NCBI RefSeq assembly: GCF_019429625.1
Contig: NZ_JAHXRW010000001.1
Coordinates: forward strand, 1-64,000
Reading direction: 5' to 3'
DNA from: Celeribacter sp. PS-C1
Lineage (GTDB): Bacteria > Pseudomonadota > Alphaproteobacteria > Rhodobacterales > Rhodobacteraceae
Length of the DNA: 64,000 bases
Shown: one piece after another, positions 44,433-54,697 of the stretch
Numbering within the stretch: position 1 is the stretch's first letter
Layout of the letters: each line of letters opens with the position of its first letter
Notes under the pieces: model-generated
What the model saw: the letters and a program-made list of their open reading frames with translations, nothing else
Databases searched by the model: none
Told to the model about the DNA's origin: nothing
Translations under genes and position numbers: made by a program

Positions 44433-45014
44433 ATGAGCAGAGGTCTTCGCGCATTGGGTTTTTGTCTGTTGGTTGCAGCCTGCGGCGGGAATTATTCCGC
44501 GCCGCGCGACCTCGACAATGCGTGCGCAATCGTATCCGAACGCCCGAGATATCATCGGGCCATGAAGCAAACCGAACGCAAATGGGGCGTGCCGGTCTAT
44601 GTCCAGATGGCGACATTCTATCAGGAAAGCAAATTCATCGGTGATGCGCGCACACCCTATCGCTTTGTCCTGGATGTGATCCCGATGGGCCGCCAAAGCT
44701 CGGCTTACGGCTATGCGCAGGCGCTCGATGCCACATGGGACGAATACCGCGACGAAGAAGGTCGGCGCGGCGCGAAGCGTGACCGGATCGAGGACGCGAC
44801 CGATTTCATGGGCTGGTATATGGACAAAACCACCGAAGCTCTGGGCATTTCCAAAGCCGACGCCCGCGCGCAGTACCTCGCCTACCACGAGGGCCGCACG
44901 GGCTATGCACGCGGGTCCTATAATGCCAAGCCGTGGCTCTTGCGCGTCTCCTCTCAGGTTGCCGCACGCTCTGACACCTATCGGAGTCAACTCATGGCCT
45001 GCGGCAAGCTTTGA
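44433..45014 (+). CDS. Lytic transglycosylase-like lipoprotein (SLT domain)
   Basis: This 193-aa protein has a lipobox with C17 (LVAAC), then a goose-type SLT fold. The catalytic glutamate is probably E65 in MATFYQESKF, and SSAYGYAQALDATWDEYR supplies the following SLT block. The family cleaves peptidoglycan glycan strands with 1,6-anhydro formation. Its stop is nine bases from the convergent lolA stop. A small inverted repeat (ATTTCAC/GTGAAAT, 44374-44393) lies upstream. Confidence 0.85.
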   Translation: MSRGLRALGFCLLVAACGGNYSAPRDLDNACAIVSERPRYHRAMKQTERKWGVPVYVQMATFYQESKFIGDARTPYRFVLDVIPMGRQSSAYGYAQALDATWDEYRDEEGRRGAKRDRIEDATDFMGWYMDKTTEALGISKADARAQYLAYHEGRTGYARGSYNAKPWLLRVSSQVAARSDTYRSQLMACGKL

Positions 45015-45023
45015 GAAAAAGGG

Positions 45024-45638
45024 TTAGTCGAGCGGCGTTCCGCGCCGGTCGGCTTCTGACCGGATGTTGAAATTGCGGTCAGAGACAGCGCCACCCAGAG
45101 ACATCTTGGTCAACTGAACCGTGGTCGAGCCTCCGGCCTCATCGTGGATGACCCAAGCCTTGAGCACAGGTGTCGCGCTGAAGATCAGATCGATATAGCC
45201 GTATTCAGGATTGTCAGGGTCTTGCGCCCGCACAATCGTGTCGCCGTCTTTTTCACGGTGCGACACCACCATCTTGGCGGCATTCAAGTCGACATTGCGC
45301 TTGAGGATCACTGACAGAGGGGTCTGCGACAGCGGAAACCTCTGCGGCGGTTCATTCGAGCCCGGATCGAAAATCCCAACCTGACCACCGGACACCAACA
45401 CAAGCGCATCGTCCGCCGAACCGTATTCGAGGCGCATCCGGCCGGGGCGTTTGATCGTCACCTTGCCGGCGGAGCGAGAGCCATCATCGTTGGTTTGGAC
45501 AAAATCCGCCTGAACCGTGCTGAGGCTGTTCAGATAATTGGAGAGTGTGGACAGGGACAGCTTTTCCGCCGCCGCGGGGGCGACAGTGGACAAAGCAATC
45601 AGGGCGGCGGGCGCAAGCGCGGTCAGAAATCGTTTCAT
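45024..45638 (-). CDS. lolA: Outer-membrane lipoprotein carrier LolA
   Basis: This 204-aa periplasmic chaperone shuttles lipoproteins from LolCDE to the outer membrane. It has a signal peptide (MKRFLTALAPAALIALS, cleavage near AAA). The barrel starts at LSNYLNSLSTVQADFVQ, followed by GKVTIKRPGRMRLEY and a late DLIFSATPVLKAWVIHDEAGG. The ATG at 45638 marks the signal peptide start; upstream codons overlap a region without SD. It is downstream of ftsK on the same strand, 93 nt away. Confidence 0.9.
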   Translation of the reverse strand: MKRFLTALAPAALIALSTVAPAAAEKLSLSTLSNYLNSLSTVQADFVQTNDDGSRSAGKVTIKRPGRMRLEYGSADDALVLVSGGQVGIFDPGSNEPPQRFPLSQTPLSVILKRNVDLNAAKMVVSHREKDGDTIVRAQDPDNPEYGYIDLIFSATPVLKAWVIHDEAGGSTTVQLTKMSLGGAVSDRNFNIRSEADRRGTPLD

Positions 45639-45731
45639 GACGTAGATATACGTCAGATTCTCCAACCTTCCATATCTCTTCTGCTCACAAGAGAGCGACA
45701 GGCGTGTGAGCGCCTATCGCCTAAGCTGAAG

Positions 45732-48700
45732 TTACTGTTCCGGCACCAGAATCTCGCGTTTGCCGACATGGTTCGCAGCCGAAACGACACCTTCGTCCTC
45801 CATCTGCTCCACCAGACGCGCGGCTTTGTTGTAGCCGATCGCCAGTTTGCGCTGGATGTAGGAGGTCGAACATTTGCGATCCTTGATCACGATGGCCACG
45901 GCCTGATCGTAGAGCGCGTCTTCGCCATTGGTGTTGCCACCGGTGGACAGGCCCAGAACCGCGTCGATATCCGCTTCCTTGTCGGACTCCGGTCCCTCGA
46001 CCACGCCGCCGACATAATCGGGCGGGCCATAGGCCTTGAGGTAAGACACGATTTTCTCGACCTCTTCGTCGGACACAAAGGGCGCGTGGCAGCGTTGGAT
46101 TTTCCCGCCGCCCGCCATGTAGAGCATGTCGCCCATGCCCAAGAGCTGTTCGGCGCCCTGCTCGCCCAAAATGGTGCGGCTGTCGATTTTCGAGGTCACC
46201 TGGAAGGAAATCCGAGTCGGGAAGTTCGCCTTGATCGTGCCGGTGATGACGTCCACGGAGGGACGCTGCGTCGCCATGATCAAGTGGATGCCCGAGGCCC
46301 GCGCCATCTGTGCCAGACGCTGGATACAGGCTTCGATCTCCTTACCTGCGACCATCATCAGGTCGGCCATCTCGTCGACGATCACCACGATGAAGGGCAG
46401 TTTTTCTGGCTGGAATTCTTCGGTCTCGAAAATCGGATCGCCGGTTTCGTCGTCAAAGCCCGTCTGCACGGTGCGGGAGAACATCTCACCCTTGGACAGC
46501 GCCTCTTTGACGCGACCGTTGTAGCCGTCGATGTTGCGCACGCCCATTTTGGACATTTTGCGATACCGATCTTCCATCTCGGCCACGACCCATTTCAGCG
46601 CCACAACGGCCTTTTTCGGGTCGGTCACAACCGGGCTCAACAGGTGCGGAATGCCGTCATAGACGGAGAGTTCCAGCATCTTCGGGTCGATCATGATCAG
46701 ACGGCAATCTTCCGGCGTCAGGCGGTACAAGAGCGACAGGATCATCGTGTTGATCGCCACGGATTTACCGGAACCGGTGGTCCCCGCGATCAACAGGTGC
46801 GGCATCTTCGCAAGGTTGGTGACGACCGGATCGCCGCCGATGTCCTTGCCCAAGGCAAGCGGCAGCGACAGCTTGCCGTCACCATAATCACGGGTCGAGA
46901 GGATCTCACGGAAGGACACCATTTCGCGGTGATCATTTGGCAATTCGATCCCAATCACGGAGCGTCCCGGGACGGTGGACACACGCGCAGAGAGCGCCGA
47001 CATCGAGCGCGCGATGTCATCGGCCAGACCGATCACGCGCGAGGCCTTGAGACCTGGCGCGGGTTCCAACTCGTACATGGTCACGACAGGGCCGGGACGC
47101 ACAGAGACGATCTCGCCCTTGACGCCATAGTCATCGAGTACGCTTTCCAGCATCCGGGCGTTTTCTTCCAGCGCCTCATCGGACAGCGTGTGACGCACGA
47201 TGTTGGTCGGGTTTTCCAAGAGAGACAGCGGCGGCGTCTCGTATTCGGCCTCTTTCGGATCGAATTTCAACGAAGGCTGCGCCTCCGCCTGCGCCTGTTT
47301 CGAGGCCGCAACGGGTTTGCGCACAGGATGCTGCACAACGCGTTTCTGTTCGGGTACGGCGGGGGCGGCGGGTTCGTAGCGCGCAGGCTGCGGCGCGACA
47401 TATTCCGGCGTCTCCAACGCATCCTCGACCAGAGCATCCTCCATCATCGCCTCATCCGCATAAGGGTCGGCGTAGTCAGCTTGGCCATATTCCGCTTGCG
47501 CATAGCCCGCCTCATAGTCGGAATAGTCGGCGTGATAGGCGACCTCCGCCGGTTCTTCATAGGCGTAATCCGCCTGCGCGGCAGGTGCCGCCGTGGACGA
47601 GGTCAAAGGCCCGCCGACAGTGTTCTGATCAAAAATGATCGGCGCCGGACCTTTTCGATATTTCTGCGCGGCCTTCTGCGCGGCGGTCAAAGGCGGCTCA
47701 ACACGGCCGTTGCCCTGCCCCATCATCGCCCCACGCGGCACGGCGCGAGCGCGGGCACTGATGGCGGAGGAGATTTTCGAGCGAATACGATCATCCTGCC
47801 CCGGCCCCATGTCCACATCGGGCGCCAGATCAGGTTCGATCAACTCGGGCTCCAAATCTTCGGGCGCAGTGCGTTTCAAGAGACCCGGCATCTTGGACAA
47901 GAGCGACGGTTTCTGCTCAACTTCCATCGGAACGGTTTCGATCACCGGCTGTTCCGCACGGATCACACGCCCGGTCGCGCGCGGCTCGGCCTGTGCCATT
48001 TGCGCCTCAAAGGCGGCCTGTTGCTCGGCCAGCATCTGACGCTCGGCGCGGCGCTCTTCGCGCCTGGTCGCGGCGGTGCGCGCCATTTGTTGCCCCATCA
48101 CGACAGAGCCCCGCGCGCCACGCCCCAAAAGGTGCAAGACCAAAGCGTAAAGCGACACCAAGCCGACAAGCAGGAAGCGGCCCGCCGTCTTCATCTCAGC
48201 CACGGTCACGCCGAGTGCAAAGAGGCCCAGTGCCAGCGCGCCAAAGAACGACAGAAGTGCCAGAGCCTTGAGACTAAAGGCAGCGCCCAAGGGCAAAATC
48301 TGGATCAATGCGGCCAGGACAGTGTCCCCGAACAAACCGCCATAGCTTTGCGGCGCGGTGGACGCGTGGGTAGAGGCATAGATCGCGGCCACGGCAATGG
48401 CGATCGGCACGAAAACCGCGCGCGACAGGGCGCGTTCGGCCCCACGATGCAGCACCAAGCGCAGGCCCCAAGCCGCGAAGCCCAGAACAAAGCCCCAAGA
48501 GGCCACACCTACAATGATCATCAAGGGCGAGGCCACGGAGGCGCCAAGACGGCCCAAAATATTATGCACCGGCGCTTCGGTCGCGGAAAGCCAGCTCGGA
48601 TCCTCAGGCACATAAGACCCCAACATCAGCGCGATCAGGAACCCTACCCCCATAAGGCCGAGGCCAATGAGTTCTCGCCCGCGACGCTCCAAAAGCGCCT

Positions 48701-48752
48701 GGGTGTTTCTGTCGAAAAGCGGGTCGCGACCGCGCGCCTGATAGGATGCCAT
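45732..48752 (-). CDS. ftsK: DNA translocase FtsK
   Basis: FtsK (1006 aa) couples chromosome segregation to septation. Four hydrophobic helices lie in the first 200 residues. A long Pro/Glu/Ala-rich linker (about 230-470) contains YADYSDYE-like acidic Tyr repeats. The RecA-like motor has Walker [13 protein letters not shown] and the [15 protein letters not shown] Walker B. The gamma winged-helix domain that reads KOPS is at the end ([21 protein letters not shown]). It ends at 45732, upstream of lolA. A 14-nt gap to the aminotransferase stop indicates one operon. Confidence 0.97.
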   Translation of the reverse strand: MASYQARGRDPLFDRNTQALLERRGRELIGLGLMGVGFLIALMLGSYVPEDPSWLSATEAPVHNILGRLGASVASPLMIIVGVASWGFVLGFAAWGLRLVLHRGAERALSRAVFVPIAIAVAAIYASTHASTAPQSYGGLFGDTVLAALIQILPLGAAFSLKALALLSFFGALALGLFALGVTVAEMKTAGRFLLVGLVSLYALVLHLLGRGARGSVVMGQQMARTAATRREERRAERQMLAEQQAAFEAQMAQAEPRATGRVIRAEQPVIETVPMEVEQKPSLLSKMPGLLKRTAPEDLEPELIEPDLAPDVDMGPGQDDRIRSKISSAISARARAVPRGAMMGQGNGRVEPPLTAAQKAAQKYRKGPAPIIFDQNTVGGPLTSSTAAPAAQADYAYEEPAEVAYHADYSDYEAGYAQAEYGQADYADPYADEAMMEDALVEDALETPEYVAPQPARYEPAAPAVPEQKRVVQHPVRKPVAASKQAQAEAQPSLKFDPKEAEYETPPLSLLENPTNIVRHTLSDEALEENARMLESVLDDYGVKGEIVSVRPGPVVTMYELEPAPGLKASRVIGLADDIARSMSALSARVSTVPGRSVIGIELPNDHREMVSFREILSTRDYGDGKLSLPLALGKDIGGDPVVTNLAKMPHLLIAGTTGSGKSVAINTMILSLLYRLTPEDCRLIMIDPKMLELSVYDGIPHLLSPVVTDPKKAVVALKWVVAEMEDRYRKMSKMGVRNIDGYNGRVKEALSKGEMFSRTVQTGFDDETGDPIFETEEFQPEKLPFIVVIVDEMADLMMVAGKEIEACIQRLAQMARASGIHLIMATQRPSVDVITGTIKANFPTRISFQVTSKIDSRTILGEQGAEQLLGMGDMLYMAGGGKIQRCHAPFVSDEEVEKIVSYLKAYGPPDYVGGVVEGPESDKEADIDAVLGLSTGGNTNGEDALYDQAVAIVIKDRKCSTSYIQRKLAIGYNKAARLVEQMEDEGVVSAANHVGKREILVPEQ

Positions 48753-48766
48753 GCCTGCCTCTTACC

Positions 48767-49948
48767 TTAACCGTACAAACAGTCGCGAAGCGTAATGAGC
48801 CCGCGCTGCGTTTCTTCTTTTGGGGCCACGAGCGCGACCCTGATGTAATGCTTGCCGGGGTTGTCCCCGTTTACGTCCCGCGACAGATAAGCGCCGGGCA
48901 GAACCCGCACTCCCGTCTCGGTCCAAAGTTTCATTGCGGCCTCTTCGCCGTCATTGACCGGCAGCCAGAGGAAAAACCCCGCCTGTGGGGCCTCCGCACC
49001 TTGAATGCCGGAAAACACTTCATCGGCCAGATCGAATTTCTCGACATAGAGCTTGCGCGAGGCGATGACGTGATCCTCGTCAGCCCAAACGCGGGCGGAC
49101 ACCGCCTGAATCGGACCAGGCAAAGGCGCGCCTGCATAAGAACGCAGCCGTCGAATACGGAGCATGTTTTCCGGCCCCGACGCCACGAAGCCAGAGCGCA
49201 GCCCCGGAAGGTTCGACCGTTTCGACAGCGAATGGAAAATCACCACGCGTTCGGGGTCCGCCCCCATCTCACGCGCAACTTCGAGGGCGCTCACGGGCAC
49301 CTCATCGCGGTAAATCTCGGAATAGCACTCGTCGGAGAAGACCTTGAAATCGTGCTTTTCAGCCAAGGCAATCAGGTCACGTAGATAGTCGCGGGTCGCA
49401 ATCGCGCCCTGCGGGTTCGAGGGGCTGCAAATATAGGCAATCGTCGTGCAATCCAGAACCTCTGTCGGCAGCCCGGCATAATCCGGCAGAAACCCGGTTT
49501 CGCGGGTCGCGGGCACAAAGACCGGCTCGGCACCGATGGTGACGGCGGCAACGGCATAGACCTGATAAAACGGATTGGGCGTCAGAACGACCGGCTGTTT
49601 GCCGCGCTTTATCTCGGGGCAGAGCGCAAGACAGGCGTTCATCAACCCCTCTCGCGTGCCGTTCAGCGCCATAATATCGGTGGTCGGCTCGACCGTCACG
49701 CCGAAACGGCGTTTGAGCCAACCGGCGATGGCCCCCAGCAACTCATCCGTGCCGTTGTTGTTCGGATATTTCGCAAATCCCGCGAGGTTCTCGGCCAGCA
49801 CGTCACCAACGAAAGACGGCATCGCATGGCGCGGCTCGCCGATGGTCATATGCATAACCTCACCCCCCGGCGCATGGGCGTCGAGAAGCGTGCGCAAACG
49901 CGGGAACGCGTATTCCGGCAGGTTGGAAAACCGCTCAGGGAACGTCAT
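48767..49948 (-). CDS. PLP-dependent class I/II aminotransferase, DapC-like
   Basis: This 393-aa protein is a fold-type I aminotransferase. The Schiff-base lysine is in HSLSKRSNLPGLRSGF. Other family blocks are TPNPFYQVY, ICSPSNPQGA and FSDECYSEIYRDE. The sequence pattern resembles succinyldiaminopimelate aminotransferases (DapC) of alphaproteobacteria, which would link it to the lysine/cell-wall pathway that includes dapB in this window. The substrate is inferred. It is the first gene of the aminotransferase-ftsK-lolA block. Confidence 0.88.
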   Translation of the reverse strand: MTFPERFSNLPEYAFPRLRTLLDAHAPGGEVMHMTIGEPRHAMPSFVGDVLAENLAGFAKYPNNNGTDELLGAIAGWLKRRFGVTVEPTTDIMALNGTREGLMNACLALCPEIKRGKQPVVLTPNPFYQVYAVAAVTIGAEPVFVPATRETGFLPDYAGLPTEVLDCTTIAYICSPSNPQGAIATRDYLRDLIALAEKHDFKVFSDECYSEIYRDEVPVSALEVAREMGADPERVVIFHSLSKRSNLPGLRSGFVASGPENMLRIRRLRSYAGAPLPGPIQAVSARVWADEDHVIASRKLYVEKFDLADEVFSGIQGAEAPQAGFFLWLPVNDGEEAAMKLWTETGVRVLPGAYLSRDVNGDNPGKHYIRVALVAPKEETQRGLITLRDCLYG

Positions 49949-50077
49949 GAAACTGCTACTGCCTCTGTTTTTCCGGATCTTTTTGCCCGGGTGATTGCAG
50001 CCAAGATAACCGTCGAGACTGATTTGGTCCAGAGAAAGACGTTCTTGACAGGGGTGCGCCCGCGGAAGTTGTGACTT

Positions 50078-51406
50078 TTAGGCCAGCGCCTTTTCCGCCG
50101 CCGCCCCCAGTCGCAACAACGCAGCCTCTGTCATTGGCGGCGTTTGCATCAACAAACCACAGGACGGCACGCCGGTCGGAAGTGTCAGAGCCGCCAGCCC
50201 CATGAGGTTGCCGACACGGGTATTACGGAGCGCCAACAGGTTCTCCGTCACATAATAGTCCGCGTCGTTCATCAGGCGCTCCGCGTTGGGCGGCAAGATC
50301 GGCGCGGTCGGCAGAATGACCGCATCGTAGCCCGCTGTCTCGCGCAGATATTCCCCGCGCAGATGGTTCAATTTTTTCCAGCCCGCAACGAAATCCGCTC
50401 CGTTAAAGGCCCCACCCGCCCGGAAGCGTTCGAGAATGCGCGGATACATCAGCTCTGGATTGGCCTCGATATAGTCACGCCACTCGGCATAGGCCTCCGT
50501 CGTGAACAGGATACCGGAGAGGTCCATCGCCTCGGTCACAGCCGCGACGGGAGCGCGGGTGATCTCGGCCCCTGCGTCACGCAGCTTTTCGACCGAGGCC
50601 TCGAAGGCGGCCAGCGGCGCATCGCGAATGTCATCGAAAACCACATTGTCGAGAACAAGAAGGCGCTTGCCCTTGAGTGTCGCACCTTTGAGGTCCGGCG
50701 CGGGGGAGCCGTCGAGAATGGCGAAGGTCTCTGCCGCGTCTTCAACCGTTTTGACCAGCGGTCCGATCGTGTCGAAGGCAGCAGCCAGCGGCACCACTCC
50801 ATCAAGAGGGATGCGCCCCGCCGTTGTTTTCAGGCCCACAAGATCGTTCCAAGCCGACGGGATACGCACCGAACCGCCAGTGTCAGACCCAATCGCACCG
50901 GGGGCAAGCCCGAAAGCGACAGACCCCGCAGCGCCAGAGGAGGAGCCCCCCGATACCGCATCATGATCATTCACACAGGGCGTCGTCGCTGTCACCGGAT
51001 TGAGCCCGAGACCGGAAAATGCCAGCTCTGACATATGCGTCTTGCCCAACGCGACCAGACCGGCGTTAGACGCACGGCGCAGCACTTCGGCGTCGCGGGC
51101 TGGGATGCGATCCTTGAGCAAAGCAGTGCCCGCTTCAGTCGCGACACCAGCCGTGTCGAAAAGGTCTTTCCACGACACTGGAACGCCATCCAAAAGGCTG
51201 CGGCGCACGCGATTTTGGGCACGATCATAGGCCGCTTCGGCCTCGGCCATAGCGCGGTCTTCCATTAGGCGCGCATAGATGCGATCGCGGAAGGGATGCG
51301 CCGTAGCCATGTCCAGAAACGCCGCCGCCAGATCGCGCGGGTCGATGTCGCCGGTGCCAATGGCCCGTCCCAGATCGCTCATGCTCATCTTTGTGTACTC
51401 GACCAT
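50078..51406 (-). CDS. Amidase-signature-family protein
   Basis: This 442-residue enzyme hydrolyses a carboxamide or similar bond. The Ser-cisSer-Lys triad is visible: K80 in VSWKDLFD, and the two serines in the GGSSSGAAGSVAFG and GSDTGGSVRIPSA blocks. Length fits GatA-like amidases, but the gatB and gatC partners are absent here, so it is not clearly the tRNA amidotransferase subunit. Substrate unknown. It is divergent from the UbiH-type gene, with 94 nt between starts. Confidence 0.9.
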   Translation of the reverse strand: MVEYTKMSMSDLGRAIGTGDIDPRDLAAAFLDMATAHPFRDRIYARLMEDRAMAEAEAAYDRAQNRVRRSLLDGVPVSWKDLFDTAGVATEAGTALLKDRIPARDAEVLRRASNAGLVALGKTHMSELAFSGLGLNPVTATTPCVNDHDAVSGGSSSGAAGSVAFGLAPGAIGSDTGGSVRIPSAWNDLVGLKTTAGRIPLDGVVPLAAAFDTIGPLVKTVEDAAETFAILDGSPAPDLKGATLKGKRLLVLDNVVFDDIRDAPLAAFEASVEKLRDAGAEITRAPVAAVTEAMDLSGILFTTEAYAEWRDYIEANPELMYPRILERFRAGGAFNGADFVAGWKKLNHLRGEYLRETAGYDAVILPTAPILPPNAERLMNDADYYVTENLLALRNTRVGNLMGLAALTLPTGVPSCGLLMQTPPMTEAALLRLGAAAEKALA

Positions 51407-51500
51407 TTTGCGCCCTTTCTTGTTGCCGATGCAAACTAGCGGCGCAACATCGCATGGACAATCCCGCTTTACGCGTCATATTTGCGGCAAGGAGACTGCC

Positions 51501-52736
51501 ATGACCCAAAACATCACCCCCAAAAGCGATCTCATCATTGTCGGCGGCGGTTTGAACGGTCCGGCGCTTGCACTTGCCTCCGCGAATGCCGGGCTGAGCG
51601 TGACCTTGATCGACAGCCTCCCGAAAGAGACCCGCACCAGTGATGTGTTTGACGGACGTGGCTATGCGCTCTCGCTTGGGTCTCATAAGCTCTTAAAAGC
51701 GATTGGGCTTTGGGATCGGGTCAGCACGAATGCGCAGCCCATTCTCGACGTGAAGGTCACCGACGGCAAGCCCGGTGAAGGCCCCGCGCCTTTCATGCTC
51801 GAATTCCGGGACGGGGAAATCGACGAAAGCCCGATGGGCTATATGGTCGAGGATCGGTTCCTGCGGCAGGCCATTTTGGACGCGCTCGACGCGCAGCCCC
51901 GGATCACGCAGGTTGAGGGGCTTGTGGTGGCGCAAGAGGTCGATCTGCATGGCGCGAATGTCACTTTGGACAGTGGCGCAGAGATCGAGGGGAAACTGAT
52001 CGTCGGCTGTGACGGGCGCAAATCTGGCACGGCGGAGCGCGCCGGGATCAAGCGCACCGGCTGGGCCTATGGTCAGACTGCACTCGTCTGCGCGATTTCG
52101 CATGAGCTGCCTCATAACGGCGCCGCGCATCAATATTTCCTGCCCTCCGGGCCGCTGGCGATCCTGCCCCTACCGGGCAACCAAAGCTCCATCGTCTGGA
52201 CCGAAAAGGACAAGATGGCGGCGGATATTCAGGCGCTGTCCGATGAGGATTACCTCGCGGTGCTGCGCCCGCGCTTTGGGGATTTTCTGGGCGAGATTTC
52301 CCTCGCGGGGAAACGCTTTACCTATCCGCTGAACATCACTCTCGCGAACCAATTTATCGCACCGCGCATCGCGCTTGTGGGGGATGCTGCGCATGGGATG
52401 CACCCGATTTCCGGACAGGGTCTCAACGCGGGCCTCAAGGATGTCGGCGCACTGACCGAGGTTTTGGTCGAAGCGCATCGACGCGGCGAAGACATCGGGC
52501 GCGAGGATGTTCTAGAGCGTTACGCACAGTGGCGGCGGTTTGATGTGGCCACGATGGCGCTGATGACCGACAGCTTCAACAAGCTGTTTTCCAACGACAA
52601 TCCGCTGCTGCGCATCGCGCGTGACATCGGCATGGGGGTGGTGAATTCCGTGACGGGTCTGCGCCGCGCGGCAATCCGCGAGGCGGCAGGGGTCAATGGT
52701 GATGTGCCAAAGCTGTTGCGGGGCGTACCGCTTTGA
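51501..52736 (+). CDS. ubiH: FAD-dependent UbiH/UbiF-type hydroxylase
   Basis: This 411-aa class A flavin monooxygenase hydroxylates a ubiquinone-biosynthesis ring intermediate. The FAD motif is VGGGLNGPALALASA. The conserved second motif is GDAAHGMHPISGQGLNAGLKD. The DG-like CDGRKSGTAE segment lies between them. Assignment as the UbiH rather than UbiF or UbiL type is not certain from sequence alone. SD AAGGAGAC is 6-7 nt before the ATG; the upstream frame extension lacks an SD. Confidence 0.85.
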   Translation: MTQNITPKSDLIIVGGGLNGPALALASANAGLSVTLIDSLPKETRTSDVFDGRGYALSLGSHKLLKAIGLWDRVSTNAQPILDVKVTDGKPGEGPAPFMLEFRDGEIDESPMGYMVEDRFLRQAILDALDAQPRITQVEGLVVAQEVDLHGANVTLDSGAEIEGKLIVGCDGRKSGTAERAGIKRTGWAYGQTALVCAISHELPHNGAAHQYFLPSGPLAILPLPGNQSSIVWTEKDKMAADIQALSDEDYLAVLRPRFGDFLGEISLAGKRFTYPLNITLANQFIAPRIALVGDAAHGMHPISGQGLNAGLKDVGALTEVLVEAHRRGEDIGREDVLERYAQWRRFDVATMALMTDSFNKLFSNDNPLLRIARDIGMGVVNSVTGLRRAAIREAAGVNGDVPKLLRGVPL

Positions 52737-52829
52737 GGCCAGATGCCGCTTGAGTATTTTTGGCACAAAGGAAACGCCCCTACTTTCTGGCGCTAACCTT
52801 AATCTGATTAACCTAAACGCGAATAAAAG

Positions 52830-52853
52830 GGGCGCGGGCACTGAACCGCGCCC
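52830..52853 (-). terminator. Terminator of the CnoX-Lon-like-Trm112 operon
   Basis: A perfect 8-bp stem (GGGCGCGG 52830-52837, CCGCGCCC 52846-52853) with an 8-nt loop. On the minus strand it is followed by CTTTTATT. It lies just beyond the Trm112-like stop, so it fits the minus-strand operon better than ubiH. Confidence 0.75.
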
Positions 52854-52860
52854 AAGCGTC

Positions 52861-53064
52861 TTAGTCTTCGAGGCTGCGCGCTTCTGAAACCAGCATAATC
52901 GGGATGCCGTTACGGATCGGATAGGCGAGCCCTGCGGTTTTCGAGATCAGCTCTTGCGCCTCGGCGTCATAGGTCAAAACCCCATGAGTTTGCGGGCAGA
53001 CGAGCGCCTCCAACATGCGGCGATCAAAGGCCTGTTGCGCTTGTGGGGTCGTATCACTGCTCAT
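52861..53064 (-). CDS. Trm112-family protein
   Basis: This 67-residue zinc-ribbon-like protein of the Trm112/YcaR family starts MSSDTTPQ. One cysteine is visible in LVCPQTHG, and the fold core [18 protein letters not shown] matches bacterial members. In yeast, Trm112 activates methyltransferases. Bacterial partners vary and none is adjacent. The start overlaps the TGA of the upstream Lon-like gene (TGATG), so it is coupled. A GTG one codon earlier is also possible. Confidence 0.87.
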   Translation of the reverse strand: MSSDTTPQAQQAFDRRMLEALVCPQTHGVLTYDAEAQELISKTAGLAYPIRNGIPIMLVSEARSLED

Positions 53065-53699
53065 CACATCATATCCTCATCAGAGCCGCCATGCAGGGCG
53101 AATTCCATGAGGGTTACCAGAGTTTCACGCCGGATGGAAAGAGAGGGCGCCTCCAAAAGGGCCTGTTTGTCTTCGGGACCGAAGGGGCATAGCATGGAGA
53201 GCGAGTTGATCAGCAATTCATCATCCGCCTGACCAAGGCTGTCCCAATCGGTTTGCAGGTCTTCCTCGCAGAAATAGCGTTTGAGCAAGTCCATGAAGCC
53301 GGCGCGATCCATGCGCGGATCGGTTTCTGCCGCACCGAGATCCTGTGAGAAATCAGACCAATTGACCGAGAATTTGCGATACGGGCAAAATCCGCTCTCT
53401 TCCGCGATCAGTCGAAAACGCGAGACGCCCGAGAGCGTGATCATGTAGCGTCCGTCTTCGGTCTCGGAAAATGCCGTCAAACGCCCGGCACAGCCGATTT
53501 GGTTGAGCTTGCCCTCCCCTGCCCCGCTGCGCGGCTGCACCATGCCGATGAGACGCGCGGAAGTTTTCATGCAATCTTCGATCATCTGCAAATAGCGAGG
53601 CTCGAAAATATGCAGCGGCAACCGTGCCCGGGGCAGCAAAAGCGCACCGGGCAGCGGGAAGACGGGGATCGTCTCAGGAAGGCTCGCAGCGGTCAACAT
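53064..53699 (-). CDS. Lon-protease N-terminal-like substrate-binding protein
   Basis: This 211-residue stand-alone version of the Lon N-terminal (LAN) domain lacks ATPase and protease parts. Seen are [33 protein letters not shown], the typical start of LonN domains, and a helical C-terminal part. Such proteins may present substrates or regulate Lon, but function is unproved. It is between the thioredoxin-TPR gene (26 nt) and the Trm112-like gene, with which it overlaps. Confidence 0.9.
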   Translation of the reverse strand: MLTAASLPETIPVFPLPGALLLPRARLPLHIFEPRYLQMIEDCMKTSARLIGMVQPRSGAGEGKLNQIGCAGRLTAFSETEDGRYMITLSGVSRFRLIAEESGFCPYRKFSVNWSDFSQDLGAAETDPRMDRAGFMDLLKRYFCEEDLQTDWDSLGQADDELLINSLSMLCPFGPEDKQALLEAPSLSIRRETLVTLMEFALHGGSDEDMM

Positions 53700-53725
53700 A
53701 CCCTATAGCTAGATCGCACGGACGA

Positions 53726-54628
53726 TCAGGCAAATAGCATCGACGACAATTTGCGGCGACCGGTGAGGGCGATCGGATCGTTGGGCTTGAGGCTGTCGAA
53801 GATTTTGAACAGCTGCTCTTTGATGGCACCATCGTTCCACTCGCGGTCCTGTTTGAAGGCGGCCAGAAGGGTATCGACAGACTCCTCAATTTGACCAGCG
53901 GCGTGTTGCGCCACGGCAAGATCAAGACGGGCCTGCATATCGGTCGGGTCAGCTTCGACCTTGGCCGCGAGTTCGCCAACTGGGCCGGCATTTTCGGCTT
54001 CACGCGCCAGAGCGATCTGGGCGTGAACACCCTCGATGGCCGCATCGGTCGCGATCTCGGCAGGGGCGCCGTTGATCACCGCTTCAGCCTGATCGACCTC
54101 ACCTTTGGCGAGATGGCATTTGGCGAGACCGGCATAGGCGCTGGCGAGTTTGTCGTCTTCTTCGAGGATTGCGGCGTAGGTCTGGGCCGCGTCGTCGATC
54201 TCACCGGCTTCGAACATTTCGTCGGCGGCAGCCACCGCATCGGCAAGACTTTCGTCCTCGTTCAGCGCCGCGACCTTGGTCACGAATTCCTTGATCTGCG
54301 AAGGCGGCAGCGCACCTTGGAACCCGTCCACCGGCTGACCTTTGAAAAAGGCATAGACGGTCGGGATCGACTGCACCCGCAGCTGGCCCGCGATCATCTG
54401 GTTCTCATCGACATTGACCTTCGCCATTTTGACGGCGCCACCGGCGGCCTCGACCTCGGCCTCAAGAGCCGGGCCAAGCTGACGGCAGGGGCCACACCAC
54501 GGCGCCCAGAAATCGACGATCACAGGGGTTTCTTGCGAGGCTTCGATCACCTCTGCCATGAAATCGGCTTCGGTGACGTCTTTCACATAGGCGCCATGGG
54601 CGGCGCCGTTGGCTTGTCCGAGATCCAT
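53726..54628 (-). CDS. cnoX: Thioredoxin-TPR chaperone, CnoX (YbbN) type
   Basis: This 300-aa protein has an N-terminal thioredoxin domain with the redox motif WCGPC (C45, C48) and a C-terminal half of helical TPR-like repeats (about 125-285), as in CnoX/YbbN. E. coli CnoX lacks a full CxxC, while alphaproteobacterial forms like this one retain it and are redox-active. Such proteins hold oxidised clients and hand them to GroEL or DnaK. It is the first gene of the operon. Confidence 0.9.
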   Translation of the reverse strand: MDLGQANGAAHGAYVKDVTEADFMAEVIEASQETPVIVDFWAPWCGPCRQLGPALEAEVEAAGGAVKMAKVNVDENQMIAGQLRVQSIPTVYAFFKGQPVDGFQGALPPSQIKEFVTKVAALNEDESLADAVAAADEMFEAGEIDDAAQTYAAILEEDDKLASAYAGLAKCHLAKGEVDQAEAVINGAPAEIATDAAIEGVHAQIALAREAENAGPVGELAAKVEADPTDMQARLDLAVAQHAAGQIEESVDTLLAAFKQDREWNDGAIKEQLFKIFDSLKPNDPIALTGRRKLSSMLFA

Positions 54629-54697
54629 ATCGGTTCTCCTCTATCTGGTTGCTTGGCGCATATATGCGCCTTGTCGCATGGGTTTTAAAGATCGGCT

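Noticed and set aside
45495-48770. Very long open frame opposite ftsK (about 1090 codons)
   Set aside because: Its composition is that of an antisense reading of ftsK and no domain is recognisable.
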